A stretch of DNA of 64,000 nt from Bifidobacterium angulatum DSM 20098 = JCM 7096 (GCF_001025155.1 NZ_AP012322.1:682001-746000); one strand, 5' to 3'; positions 34,181-42,060 are shown, counted from the stretch's first letter. Made by a program: numbers and translations. Notes: generated from the letters alone by a model not told the origin.

Positions 34181-35737
34181 TTATTCGCCCAGCACGCGGC
34201 GCACGACGACGCTATCGCCCTCGTACGGCACCGGCTTGCCGTTGATGATGTTACGCGTCTCATCGCCCTTGCCGATGACCAACACGACGTTGAACCGGTC
34301 GTTATGCTCGCGGGCGTCGGCGATGGCCTTGGCGACGGCATCCTCACGGGGCATGACGATCTGCGTCTGCGCCGCGGGGTCGGTCACATACGATTGCATC
34401 TGCCGTGCGATATCGGTCGGATCTTCGAAATTGGGGTCGTCAAGCGTGAAGATGAAGGATTCCACGCGTCCGAGCGCACCCTTGACGATGCCCTCGCGCC
34501 GGTCGATCGCCTTGCCGCCCGTCGTTCCGGATACCAGGGTGATGCGCGGATTGCGCTCGCCGTAGACGCGTTCGATCTCATCGACCAGCGATTTGACGGA
34601 AATATAGTTGTGCGCGAAATCGACATAGACCAGCAGATTGTCGCCGCCCCTGATGCGCTCCATGCGACCGGGCACCTGCACGTTCTGCACGGCGTGCATG
34701 GCCTGACTGCTTGCCGGCACGCCCGCTCTGTGCGCGATGGCGATGGCCGCCGCGGCATTGACGATATTGAACTCGCCGGTCATGTCCAACGCCATGGGCT
34801 CCAGCGTGACGCTGCGCTCGCCGTCGCTGATGGTGGCGATGAAGCCTTCCTTGTTGTTCGGGTCAAGCCGTGTGACGACCTGTGCGTCGCCCCCCATGGC
34901 GAATTCGGTGACGTCGATGCCGGCCGCCTTGGCGTCTTCGCGTAGCAGATCATGGTGGTCGCAATCGGCGCCGAGCACCAGTGCGCGGCTGTTGGCGATG
35001 ATCTGGCGCTTGCAATGGAAATAATCCTCGAACGTGGGGTGTTCGATCGGGCTGATGTGGTCCGGCGAGATGTTGAGGAATGCGGCCACGTCGAAGGTGA
35101 GGCCGTATACGCGGTTGACCTTGTAGGCCTGGGAGCTGACCTCCATGACCAGGTATTTCATGCCGTTATCCACGGCCTGGCGCATCATGCGGAACGAATC
35201 GAGCGACTCGGGCGTGGTGAGTTTGGATGGCAGCATGGTGTGTCCGTCAAGGCAAAGATTCACCGAGGAGAACAACGCGCACCTGCCTTGGGAGTACTCG
35301 TTGAGAATGGCTTGGGCAAGGAACGCGGTGGTGGTTTTGCCCTTGGTGCCGGTGATGCCCACCACGGTCAGCTCGTGTTGCGGCAAGCCATAGAACGAAG
35401 CGGAAAGCAGGCTCATGGCCTTATGCACGTCGTTGACGATAACGCCGATGGCATGGGTGCGGTCGGAATGATCCTCTTCGGCCACGTAGGCGTACAGTCC
35501 CTTGGTGTCGATGCCATCGAGGAATTCCGGCTTGAACCGTCCCTTGACGAACAGCATCGTCCCCTGCGACACCTTGCGCGTGTCGTAGGTGATGGTGGGG
35601 ATCGGGGTGTTTGCTCCGGGCAGATCCGCCACATCAAGGGTCCAGCGGTCGGGTGTGATGATCTCGCGGAGTAGATGATGCCGCTTCAGCAGCTCGACCG
35701 CACTGAACAGGGTGAACGATACGTTCGTGAATGCCAT
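34181..35737 (-). CDS. MurE-like UDP-MurNAc-tripeptide synthetase, copy 1 (DDPN motif)
   Basis: 518 residues if the ATG at 35737 is used; an ATG at 35782 is possible but overlaps a -10-like TACGAT. Mur-ligase P-loop GITGTKGKTTT is at 127-137, EVSSQAYKVNRV and LNISPDHISPIEHPT in the centre, GRMERI and DFAHNY later. The motif that selects residue 3 of the stem peptide reads DDPN at 433-436, the form expected for a Lys/Orn-type (not diaminopimelate) enzyme. Divergent elsewhere from copy 2 but identical to it in DNA over 164 bp. Confidence 0.85.
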   Translation of the reverse strand: MAFTNVSFTLFSAVELLKRHHLLREIITPDRWTLDVADLPGANTPIPTITYDTRKVSQGTMLFVKGRFKPEFLDGIDTKGLYAYVAEEDHSDRTHAIGVIVNDVHKAMSLLSASFYGLPQHELTVVGITGTKGKTTTAFLAQAILNEYSQGRCALFSSVNLCLDGHTMLPSKLTTPESLDSFRMMRQAVDNGMKYLVMEVSSQAYKVNRVYGLTFDVAAFLNISPDHISPIEHPTFEDYFHCKRQIIANSRALVLGADCDHHDLLREDAKAAGIDVTEFAMGGDAQVVTRLDPNNKEGFIATISDGERSVTLEPMALDMTGEFNIVNAAAAIAIAHRAGVPASSQAMHAVQNVQVPGRMERIRGGDNLLVYVDFAHNYISVKSLVDEIERVYGERNPRITLVSGTTGGKAIDRREGIVKGALGRVESFIFTLDDPNFEDPTDIARQMQSYVTDPAAQTQIVMPREDAVAKAIADAREHNDRFNVVLVIGKGDETRNIINGKPVPYEGDSVVVRRVLGE

Positions 35738-35795
35738 AGGGGAATCGCTTCGACTTTCCTTCGGAAACAGAATCCCCACCATCGTACCCCAGCGG

Positions 35796-37346
35796 TTATT
35801 GCAACAGCCGCTCCACTACACAATCATCACCTTCGTAGGGCACATGCCTGTTGAGGTCCTTGATCCAACGTTCATGCCCTTTGCCGATGACCAGCACCAC
35901 ATCGGTGCGATCCTTGTCCTCCTGCGCCTCATGCAATGCCGAGGCGATCGCCTGCGTACGGTCGATGATCGTATCGGACGTCACATGGCTGTTGGTAACA
36001 TGATCGGCCATATCGCGGCAGATGTCCTCATACGGTTCGGTGTCGGTGTCTTCCGCGGTGAACACGAAACGGCTGATACGGTCCTGTGCGGCCTTGACGA
36101 TGCCCTCACGCCGGTCGATCGCCTTGTTGCCGGCCGATCCGGCGACCAGGGTGATGCGCGGGTTTCGCTCGCCGTAGCGGGTCGACACGTAATCGAGCAG
36201 CTTGACCACGGAATCGTAATTGTGCGCGTAATCGACGATGGCGATGGTGCTGGTGCGTTCATCGCGGTACTGCATCATGCGCCCCGGCACCTTGGTGTGC
36301 TCCAATGCGCGCAACGCCTCGCAATCGGCGGGCACGCCGGCGGCATGGGCGATGGCGATCGCGGCCAGGGCGTTCTTGTAATTGAAATCCCCATCGAGAT
36401 CAAGGCTGAATTCGCCCAGGTCGTTGCCGTCCAGGCGCATCCGGTAGGCGCGGTGCGTGCCGTCCGCAGGCCATGCGCAGGTCTGGTCGTCGGCTCCGTC
36501 CCGGGGCATGGCGTCGAGCACGCCGAATTCGCTGACCGGCACCTGATGCACGGCGGCGTCCTCGCGCAGCAGCCCGATATGCCTGCACTCCGAGCCGAGC
36601 ACCAGCGTGCGGCTGTTGGCGATGATCTGGCGCTTGCAATACAGGTAGTCCTCAAGCGTGGGGTGTTCGATCGGGCTGATGTGGTCCGGCGAGATGTTGA
36701 GGAATGCGGCCACGTCGAAGGTGAGGCCGTATACGCGGTTGACCTTGTAGGCCTGGGAGCTGACCTCCATGACCAGGTATTTCATGCCGTTATCCACGGC
36801 CTGGCGCATCATGCGGAACGCGTCGAGCGATTCGGGCGTGGTGAGGTCCGATTCGGCATAGGTGTGGCCGTCAAGGCAGTTGTCGACCGAGGAGAACAGG
36901 GCGCAGCGTCCGGCACTGTACGTATTGAGGATGGACTGGGTGAAATAGGCGGTGGTGGTTTTGCCTTTGGTGCCGGTGATGCCGATTACGGTGAGGTCCC
37001 GCTCCGGGTGGTCGTAGAACGCGGCGGCAAGCAGGCTTAATGCCTTGCGTGCGTCGTTGACGATCAGACCGGGTTTGGTGGTGTGGGAGGAAAGGTCGCT
37101 TTCCGCAACATAGGCGGCCAGGCCGCGCTCTTCGGTGCCGTCGAGGAATTCCGGCCTGAACCGTCCCTTGCATACCAGCAGGGTGTTGGGGGCGACGGTT
37201 CTGGTGTCATAGGTGAGGTTCGTGAAGGGGGTGTCGACGCCGTCGATATGCGCGGTGTCAAGCTGCCAGCTGTCTCCATTGATTATCTCTCTGAGCAGAT
37301 TATGCTCAGAGAGAACAGCGGCGGCGGAGTTAAGCGTCAAAGTCAT
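35796..37346 (-). CDS. MurE-like UDP-MurNAc-tripeptide synthetase, copy 2 (degenerate specificity motif)
   Basis: 516 residues, start at 37346 with AAAGGAC upstream. Shares with copy 1 the P-loop GITGTKGKTTTAYF, EVSSQAYKVNRV, LNISPDH and GRMMQY motifs, so ATP and UDP-muramyl binding look intact. The segment equal to the D-D-P-N motif reads FTAEDTDTEPY, so the usual residue-3 specificity signature is lost. The gene is the first of a minus-strand series ending at the racemase. It may use a different amino acid from copy 1 (Lys versus Orn) or act in the cross-bridge; neither can be settled here. Confidence 0.82.
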   Translation of the reverse strand: MTLTLNSAAAVLSEHNLLREIINGDSWQLDTAHIDGVDTPFTNLTYDTRTVAPNTLLVCKGRFRPEFLDGTEERGLAAYVAESDLSSHTTKPGLIVNDARKALSLLAAAFYDHPERDLTVIGITGTKGKTTTAYFTQSILNTYSAGRCALFSSVDNCLDGHTYAESDLTTPESLDAFRMMRQAVDNGMKYLVMEVSSQAYKVNRVYGLTFDVAAFLNISPDHISPIEHPTLEDYLYCKRQIIANSRTLVLGSECRHIGLLREDAAVHQVPVSEFGVLDAMPRDGADDQTCAWPADGTHRAYRMRLDGNDLGEFSLDLDGDFNYKNALAAIAIAHAAGVPADCEALRALEHTKVPGRMMQYRDERTSTIAIVDYAHNYDSVVKLLDYVSTRYGERNPRITLVAGSAGNKAIDRREGIVKAAQDRISRFVFTAEDTDTEPYEDICRDMADHVTNSHVTSDTIIDRTQAIASALHEAQEDKDRTDVVLVIGKGHERWIKDLNRHVPYEGDDCVVERLLQ

Positions 37347-37417
37347 AGGTGTCCTTTTGCAGAGTCTTTCCGCCCTTTATTGTGATGGCGGAACCTGACA
37401 GAAAACTGAGGATTACA

Positions 37418-38092
37418 ATGGATTTCGTGACGAATACTGACGGCGAAACCCTGACGCAGAAGCGAGAGCGCTTTGAACGGCTTGCCATGCCTGCGGTCGA
37501 TGCGCTGTATCGTCAGGCGATGAAGCTGACCAACAACCCCGATGACGCGCAGGATCTGGTACAGGATACGTTCGAGAAGGGGTTCAAGGCGTTCGAGTCC
37601 TTCAAACCCGGAACGAACTTCGAAGCATGGATGACCACCATTGAACGTAACGCCTTCTTCAACCAATACGCCAAAGCCAAGCGCCGTCCGCAGCGTGCCA
37701 ACGATTCCTCCGGCGAATACGACGACTGGGACATCTATTCCGCGTCCGGGCATTCGTCCGACGGGTTGAAATCCGCCGAGGAGGAATATCTTGACGCATT
37801 CGCGCCCGAAGAGATCATGGCGGCGCTCGCCAAGCTGTCGCCCGAGCGTCGCCAGGTGTTCATCGATGCCGCGATCGACGGTAAGTCATACAACCAGGTG
37901 GCCGAGGAGCAGGGGGTGAAAATCGGTACGGTGATGAGCCGTTTGAACCGTGCCCGCACGCAGCTGAAACATGAGCTGGCCACATATGCGAGGGAACGGG
38001 GCTATCTTGCCGGTGCCTCTGCACGCAAAGCCCTGCCCCCAGCGAAGAACGCCGGCAAACCGCAGATAGACAACGATAATACGAAGGAGTAG
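37418..38092 (+). CDS. ECF-type RNA polymerase sigma factor (SigH/SigR-like)
   Basis: 224 residues. Region 2 (ALYRQAMKLTNNPDDAQDLVQDTFEKGFKAF, then FEAWMTTIERNAFFNQY) and region 4 (LSPERRQVFIDAAIDGKSYNQVAEEQGVKIGTVMSRLNRARTQL) are both clear. ATG at 37418 has GAGG at 7 nt. The size, sequence and following Cys-rich gene resemble the oxidative-stress SigR/SigH group with RsrA-type anti-sigma. The last 25 residues are Ala/Lys-rich. It diverges from the murE copy 2 gene with only 71 bp between them. Confidence 0.9.
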   Translation: MDFVTNTDGETLTQKRERFERLAMPAVDALYRQAMKLTNNPDDAQDLVQDTFEKGFKAFESFKPGTNFEAWMTTIERNAFFNQYAKAKRRPQRANDSSGEYDDWDIYSASGHSSDGLKSAEEEYLDAFAPEEIMAALAKLSPERRQVFIDAAIDGKSYNQVAEEQGVKIGTVMSRLNRARTQLKHELATYARERGYLAGASARKALPPAKNAGKPQIDNDNTKE

Positions 38093-38103
38093 GAGAGAGA
38101 ACC

Positions 38104-38421
38104 ATGTGTTGTTGTTGTGAATCGCCTCAGCAAAGTGAAGCCCAGGGGGGCAGACGTCTGCCTGCCATCGAACGGCATATCTCCATCACCCGTGCCGGTG
38201 CGGATGGTGTGGTGAGCCATACGGAGGTGCATATCACCGCCAGCGGCGGCGACTATTTCGCCTCCGGCGAGTATTTCGATCCTAGGGTGTGCTGTGATGC
38301 GCATGAGCGGGCGATGATCGACGCGCTGCGCAGCTATCTGAGGCCGCAGGCCGCGCCCGCCTGCCTGATGGCCCGTCTGAAGGCCACGCTTGATCGTTGC
38401 TGCGAGGAAGAAGACAGGTAA
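38104..38421 (+). CDS. Cys-rich 105-residue protein, candidate redox-sensing anti-sigma factor
   Basis: Starts 11 bp after the sigma gene with GGAGAGAG upstream, so co-expressed. It begins with four consecutive Cys (MCCCCES) and has a C-terminal cluster VCCDAHERAM, AAPACLMARL and DRCCEEED, eleven Cys-level signals in a short protein. The C-terminal helix-like part resembles the end of RsrA/RshA anti-sigma factors, but the canonical HxxxCxxC zinc motif is not present in that form. Position and cysteines make an anti-sigma role likely; not proven by sequence. Confidence 0.6.
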   Translation: MCCCCESPQQSEAQGGRRLPAIERHISITRAGADGVVSHTEVHITASGGDYFASGEYFDPRVCCDAHERAMIDALRSYLRPQAAPACLMARLKATLDRCCEEEDR

Positions 38422-38565
38422 CGCATCCCCGGTGCTCCATGCGCCGTCCGATCTGCCATGAGGCGGTGCGATTCGCCATGGATCTGCGATCCAGCATGAT
38501 TCGCGCGGCCGGCATGGCTGAATGGGCTTGCATGTCTGCTTGGCGGATACGGCTGTAGAAAAAAC

Positions 38566-38601
38566 GAGACCCTCCCGAACCGTATGATTCGGGAGGGTCT
38601 C
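38566..38601. terminator. Strong terminator of bL37 (minus), also after the sigma operon
   Basis: GAGACCCTCCCGAA (38566-38579) pairs perfectly with TTCGGGAGGGTCTC (38588-38601); on the minus strand six T follow, on the plus strand TACGTCTTTT. Confidence 0.93.
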
Positions 38602-38619
38602 TACGTCTTTTCGACAGGA

Positions 38620-38694
38620 TCAGGCGTTCGGGCGCTTGCCGTGGTTGGCGGCCTTCTTACGACGATCCTTGCGCTTACGTCCACGCATGCCCAT
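38620..38694 (-). CDS. Ribosomal protein bL37 (24 residues)
   Basis: A tiny basic open frame, MGMRGRKRKDRR followed by KKAANHGKRPNA, matches the actinobacterial large-subunit protein bL37 described in mycobacterial ribosomes, including the invariant ANHGKRPNA end. The ribosome site AAAGGAG lies 7 nt before the ATG; a consensus promoter lies at 38734-38762 and a strong terminator just after the stop. Too short for standard gene callers, so it is easily missed. A second in-frame ATG at 38688 would shorten it by two residues. Confidence 0.88.
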   Translation of the reverse strand: MGMRGRKRKDRRKKAANHGKRPNA

Positions 38695-38733
38695 GATTGG
38701 ACTCCTTTTCAGTAATAAAAATAAGCCTTAGGC

Positions 38734-38762
38734 ATTATGCCATGACCGATAGACCTTGGCAA
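38734..38762 (-). promoter_or_regulatory. Promoter of the bL37 gene
   Basis: On the minus strand TTGCCA (38762-38757), 17 bp, CATAAT (38739-38734). The best -35/-10 pair in this part of the window, as expected for a ribosomal protein gene. Confidence 0.65.
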
Positions 38763-38790
38763 ATAACCGTTTCATTATCCAGTCGATCGC

Positions 38791-38831
38791 CGTGCCGGTC
38801 GGATCGGCGATCAGATCGACCGACCGGCACG
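38791..38831 (-). terminator. Stem-loop after the epimerase gene
   Basis: CGTGCCGGTCGG (38791-38802) and CCGACCGGCACG (38820-38831), perfect 12-bp stem 35 bp past the epimerase stop; no T-run. Confidence 0.55.
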
Positions 38832-38865
38832 TTCCGAGCGGCACGGTTTGGCGTGGCGTGGTGTA

Positions 38866-39816
38866 TCAGGCCAGTTCCGCTCCCAGGAAGATCTTGGTGG
38901 TGCTGGTCTCGCCGGGCTTGATGGTGATGAGCTCGTTGCCGGTGTTGAAGGCGTTTGCGTAGGCGGTCTGCGGTTCCACGGCGGTGCCAGCCGGGTGCTT
39001 TTCCGCGGGGAAGCCGGTGCCGGTGCACACCTGGAAGGAGGTGATCGTCTCGTCGCCGCCGACGGTGACGGTCAATCCGTCGGGGCGGGTGAAGGTGGCG
39101 GTGGTCTTGCCGTCCGCATCATGCTCCACGTCGGTCCATGCGTCGTCGAAGGGCTGGTTGGTCAGCAGGGTCGGCTTGCGCAGATCATACTTGGTGCCGT
39201 CCACCGGTTCGGTGCCGGTCGGGATGAGGTTTTCGTTGACGGTCACATGCGTCTTGGCGGGGACCTGCAGGATGCACTGTGCGTTATGGCCGTCGATCTC
39301 ATCGCCGTAGCCGTTGAAGCCGTTGTCCAGCCACGGGTGGAGCGCCACGGCCCACGGGGCGTTGATGTCGCCGTTGTTGGTCGCGCTGATGGTGACGGTC
39401 ATACCCTCATCGGTCAGTTCGTGTGTTGCGGTGACGGTGACGTCGAACGGGTAGCCCAGCAGGTACGGCGCGCGCCAGGACTGGGTGACGGAGGTCTCGG
39501 TGAGCGCTTCGAGCTTCCAGAACGAGCGGTAGCCGTAGCCGTGGATGGCGTTGTTGCGCTCATGCTCGTCGATGGGCAGTTCGTAGGTGACGCCTTCGAA
39601 GGTGTAGGTGCCTGCCTCGATACGGTTCGGGAACGGAATCAGCATCTGCCCCTGGCAGCAGGTGACGGGATCATCGGGACCGAGCGGGACGATGACGTTG
39701 CGGCCACGGTAGGTGAGCTCGCGCAGCGTTCCGCCGAGTTCGGTGACGACGGCCTTCCAATCGCCGCATGCGATCGAGTACTGCTGGCCGGTACGAGGGG
39801 AAAGGTTCTTTGCCAT
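38866..39816 (-). CDS. Aldose 1-epimerase family protein (galactose mutarotase-like)
   Basis: 316 residues. Family landmarks: LGGTLRELTYRGRNVIVP near the N-terminus, LIPFPNRI, AIHGYGYRSFW with the first catalytic His, VALHPWLDNGF with the second, and a C-terminal CTGTGFPAEKHPAGTAVEPQTA. It interconverts sugar anomers; exact sugar is unknown. It stands alone under a LacI-type operator, so expression is probably sugar-controlled. Confidence 0.88.
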   Translation of the reverse strand: MAKNLSPRTGQQYSIACGDWKAVVTELGGTLRELTYRGRNVIVPLGPDDPVTCCQGQMLIPFPNRIEAGTYTFEGVTYELPIDEHERNNAIHGYGYRSFWKLEALTETSVTQSWRAPYLLGYPFDVTVTATHELTDEGMTVTISATNNGDINAPWAVALHPWLDNGFNGYGDEIDGHNAQCILQVPAKTHVTVNENLIPTGTEPVDGTKYDLRKPTLLTNQPFDDAWTDVEHDADGKTTATFTRPDGLTVTVGGDETITSFQVCTGTGFPAEKHPAGTAVEPQTAYANAFNTGNELITIKPGETSTTKIFLGAELA

Positions 39817-39842
39817 AATTCACACTCCCATAGTGTTGATGT

Positions 39843-39876
39843 ACAACGGTTGTTACCGCTAACACATAATATTATA
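39843..39876 (-). promoter_or_regulatory. LacI-family operator and -10 of the epimerase gene
   Basis: TGTTACCGCTAACA (39851-39864) matches the TGTTAnCGnTAACA type of LacI-family operator; a second half-overlapping palindrome ACAACGGTTGT is at 39843-39853. TATAAT (39876-39871 on the minus strand) places the transcription start inside the operator, fitting repression. Confidence 0.72.
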
Positions 39877-40037
39877 CCTCTAGTGTAGCGCGTTGGGAGC
39901 ATGCATATGCATTTCTAGTAAAACTCGGATTCGGCGCCGCTGCTCCTTTGGCTGTTCAATAGCGCATGGGCATGCGCAGTCGCGGCCGGTCGGCTATGCT
40001 TGGGTGGGATTGTGCTGTGCAAAGGGAGGCAGGCGAT

Positions 40038-41072
40038 ATGGGCAAACGCATTATTCTGGCCGATCCGCGTGGGTTTTGCGCTGGCGTGGATAGGGCGATA
40101 CTTACGGTGCAGACCATTGTGAAATCCGCCGGTTCCGGCGACAGTCACGACAGTCATGGTCTGCCGCCGGTGTATGTGCGTCGGCAGATCGTACACAACC
40201 GTCATGTGGTCGAGGAGCTTGCCTCGCAGGGTGCGGTGTTCGTCGAGGAGCTTGATGAGATTCCCGACGAAGCCGCTCGGGCGCATACGCCGGTGGTGTT
40301 CTCCGCGCACGGCGTCTCCCCATTGGTCAAGAACGAGGCGAAACGGCGCGGTCTGAACGTGATCGACGCCACCTGCCCGCTGGTGGGCAAGGTGCATCGC
40401 GAGGTGCTGCGCTTCGTGCGCGAGGGGTACGAGATCGTCTATATCGGGCATCTTGGCCATGACGAAGCCGTTGGCGTGGTGGGGGAGAGCCCGGAGCATG
40501 TGCATCTGATCGAGCATGAGGGCGATGTGGCCAAACTCGACTTCCAGCCGGAAACCAAACTGGTGTTGCTGACGCAGACCACGTTAAGCGTGGATGAGAC
40601 CGCCGACACCATCGCGGCGTTGCGCGCGAGGTTCCCCTGGATTGAAATGCCGCCCAGCTCGGATATCTGCTATGCGACATCGAATCGCCAGGCGGCGGTC
40701 AAACTGGTTGCCGAACAATCCGATTGCGTGGTGATCGTAGGCTCGGCCAACTCCTCGAATTCCGTGCGATTGATGGAAGTGGGGCAGGAAGGGCTCGACG
40801 CCCGGTTCAGCGCCGCGGATGCTCCGGCGAAGACGGGGGCATGCGGTAAGGCGCATCGTGTGGACGATGCCAGCGAACTCGACCCGGCATGGTTCGAAGG
40901 CGTGGAGGCAGTGGGGGTTTCCTCGGGGGCATCCGTGCCGGAGATGTATGTGCAGGACGTGATCGATGCGCTGCGTGGCATGGGGTATACGGGTATGGAA
41001 TCCGTGGAAACCGTCAAGGAGAACATGCATTTCGTGCTGCCCGCCGAACTGCGCCGCCAGACCTCGCGCTAA
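40038..41072 (+). CDS. ispH: 4-hydroxy-3-methylbut-2-enyl diphosphate reductase
   Basis: Last enzyme of the MEP isoprenoid pathway, an Fe-S protein. ATG at 40038 follows GGGAGGCAGG. The three Fe-S cysteines are in LADPRGFCAGVDRA, DATCPLVGKVHRE and SDICYATSNRQ; the catalytic-site motifs HNRHVVEEL, FSAHGVSP and SSGASVPE are intact. 344 residues; a short Ser/Asp/His insert occurs near residue 35. Confidence 0.96.
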   Translation: MGKRIILADPRGFCAGVDRAILTVQTIVKSAGSGDSHDSHGLPPVYVRRQIVHNRHVVEELASQGAVFVEELDEIPDEAARAHTPVVFSAHGVSPLVKNEAKRRGLNVIDATCPLVGKVHREVLRFVREGYEIVYIGHLGHDEAVGVVGESPEHVHLIEHEGDVAKLDFQPETKLVLLTQTTLSVDETADTIAALRARFPWIEMPPSSDICYATSNRQAAVKLVAEQSDCVVIVGSANSSNSVRLMEVGQEGLDARFSAADAPAKTGACGKAHRVDDASELDPAWFEGVEAVGVSSGASVPEMYVQDVIDALRGMGYTGMESVETVKENMHFVLPAELRRQTSR

Positions 41073-41099
41073 TCGGCCCCCGCCGTGGCTATTTCCATA

Positions 41100-41232
41100 T
41101 CCCACCCGCGTTTGGCTGCGCTGAGCATTCCCTTACCGTAGCTGTTTTCGGTTCCCATCCGGATTCGGCTGCGCTAAGCATTCCCCTTCGCAGCCACTTC
41201 CGCTTCCCATCCGGATTTGGCTACGCTACCGA
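41100..41232. repeat. Three degenerate 52-53-bp tandem repeats after ispH
   Basis: Units beginning TCCCACCC (41100), TCCCATCCGGATTCGGCTGC (41153) and TCCCATCCGGATTTGGCTAC (41205) share TTyGGCTrCGCT and AGCATTCCC. In unit 2 GGCTGCG pairs with CGCAGCC to form a hairpin. The 238-bp gap between ispH and ybaK contains nothing else recognisable. Confidence 0.75.
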
Positions 41233-41310
41233 ATCGCAATGTGGCCAGACCGGGGCATCGCCCGAGCCTAGCCACATATGTCGGCAGTACGAAGGTGGTG
41301 CCGCTTTTCG

Positions 41311-41817
41311 TCACCATGTGCCGATTGGCGCGGCGATGCCATCCAGTACCTTCAGCAGATCGTGCGGGTTCAGCCCTACGGAGAATCCTCGTTTGCCACC
41401 CGACAACAGGATCTCATCGAATTGCAGAGCGCTATCGTCCAATACGGTCTTATGCTTCGTGCGCTGCCCGAGCGGGGAGATGCCGCCGACCACATATCCC
41501 GATTCGCGCATGGCGACCTTCGGGTCGGCCATGGCGGCTTTTTTCGCGCCGACCGCCGCTGCCAGCGCCTTCAGATCCATATGCCCGCTTACCGGCACCA
41601 CGCCCACCACGCGTTCGGAACCGGTATCGGCCATCAGAGTTTTGAACACCTGATGCTCGTCGAATCCGAGTTTCTTTGCGGCCTCGACGCCGTACCCGTC
41701 ATCCATGTGGTCGTTGGAATGCTCGTATTCGTAGGTTGTGAATGCGATGCCGGCCTTTTCCAGTTGCACGGTCGCCGGGGTCGAGCCTGCGCCCTTCTCG
41801 TGTTTTTTCTTGCTCAT
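41311..41817 (-). CDS. ybaK: YbaK-type aminoacyl-tRNA editing hydrolase (Cys-tRNA-Pro deacylase)
   Basis: 168 residues with the YbaK/ProRS-editing fold: HMDDGYGVEAAKKLGFDEHQVFKTLMA containing the catalytic Lys, VVPVSGHMDLKALAAAVGAKKAAMADPKVA, and YVVGGISPLGQRTKHKTVLD. It hydrolyses misacylated tRNA. ATG at 41817 is preceded at 7 nt by TATGAT on the minus strand, so a leaderless message is likely; ATGs at 41826 and 41829 overlap that hexamer. Confidence 0.88.
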   Translation of the reverse strand: MSKKKHEKGAGSTPATVQLEKAGIAFTTYEYEHSNDHMDDGYGVEAAKKLGFDEHQVFKTLMADTGSERVVGVVPVSGHMDLKALAAAVGAKKAAMADPKVAMRESGYVVGGISPLGQRTKHKTVLDDSALQFDEILLSGGKRGFSVGLNPHDLLKVLDGIAAPIGTW

Positions 41818-41891
41818 GGCGCCCATCATAGAACCTGCCACGACAGTTTCGATGGAATTGGGCATCCGTAACGTGAGGGGAATCCTTTGCT

Positions 41892-41968
41892 TGTCCGATT
41901 CGGGCGAATCGGACATCGGGCGGTGATGATGGGAAGGCTGGTTGACCGATTCTCGGGAATCGGACAAC
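41892..41968. repeat. Pair of related palindromes upstream of ybaK
   Basis: TGTCCGATTC-GGGC-GAATCGGACA (41892-41915, perfect) and GTTGACCGATTC-TCGG-GAATCGGACAAC (41941-41968, one mismatch) repeat the same stem 49 bp apart. They could be hairpins or two operator sites. Confidence 0.7.
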
Positions 41969-41984
41969 CGTGGGGAGTGACCAT

Positions 41985-42014
41985 AAAAAAGACCCCCGCC
42001 ATACGGCGAGGGTC
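41985..42014 (-). terminator. Terminator of gap
   Basis: On the minus strand GACCCTCGCC (42014-42005) pairs with GGCGGGGGTC (42000-41991) with one mismatch, followed by six T (41990-41985). Confidence 0.88.
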
Positions 42015-42060
42015 TGTCGATGAGTTCGTTATGAACTAGTGCGGATCACTCCGCGCCTAT

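Noticed and set aside
38422..38565. Additional small gene or RNA between the Cys-rich gene and the terminator
   Set aside because: Only short imperfect CATGGATCTGC-type repeats are seen; no start signal or stable fold.
41293..41871. Plus-strand reading across ybaK
   Set aside because: YbaK on the minus strand has the full editing-domain pattern; the plus reading is low-information.
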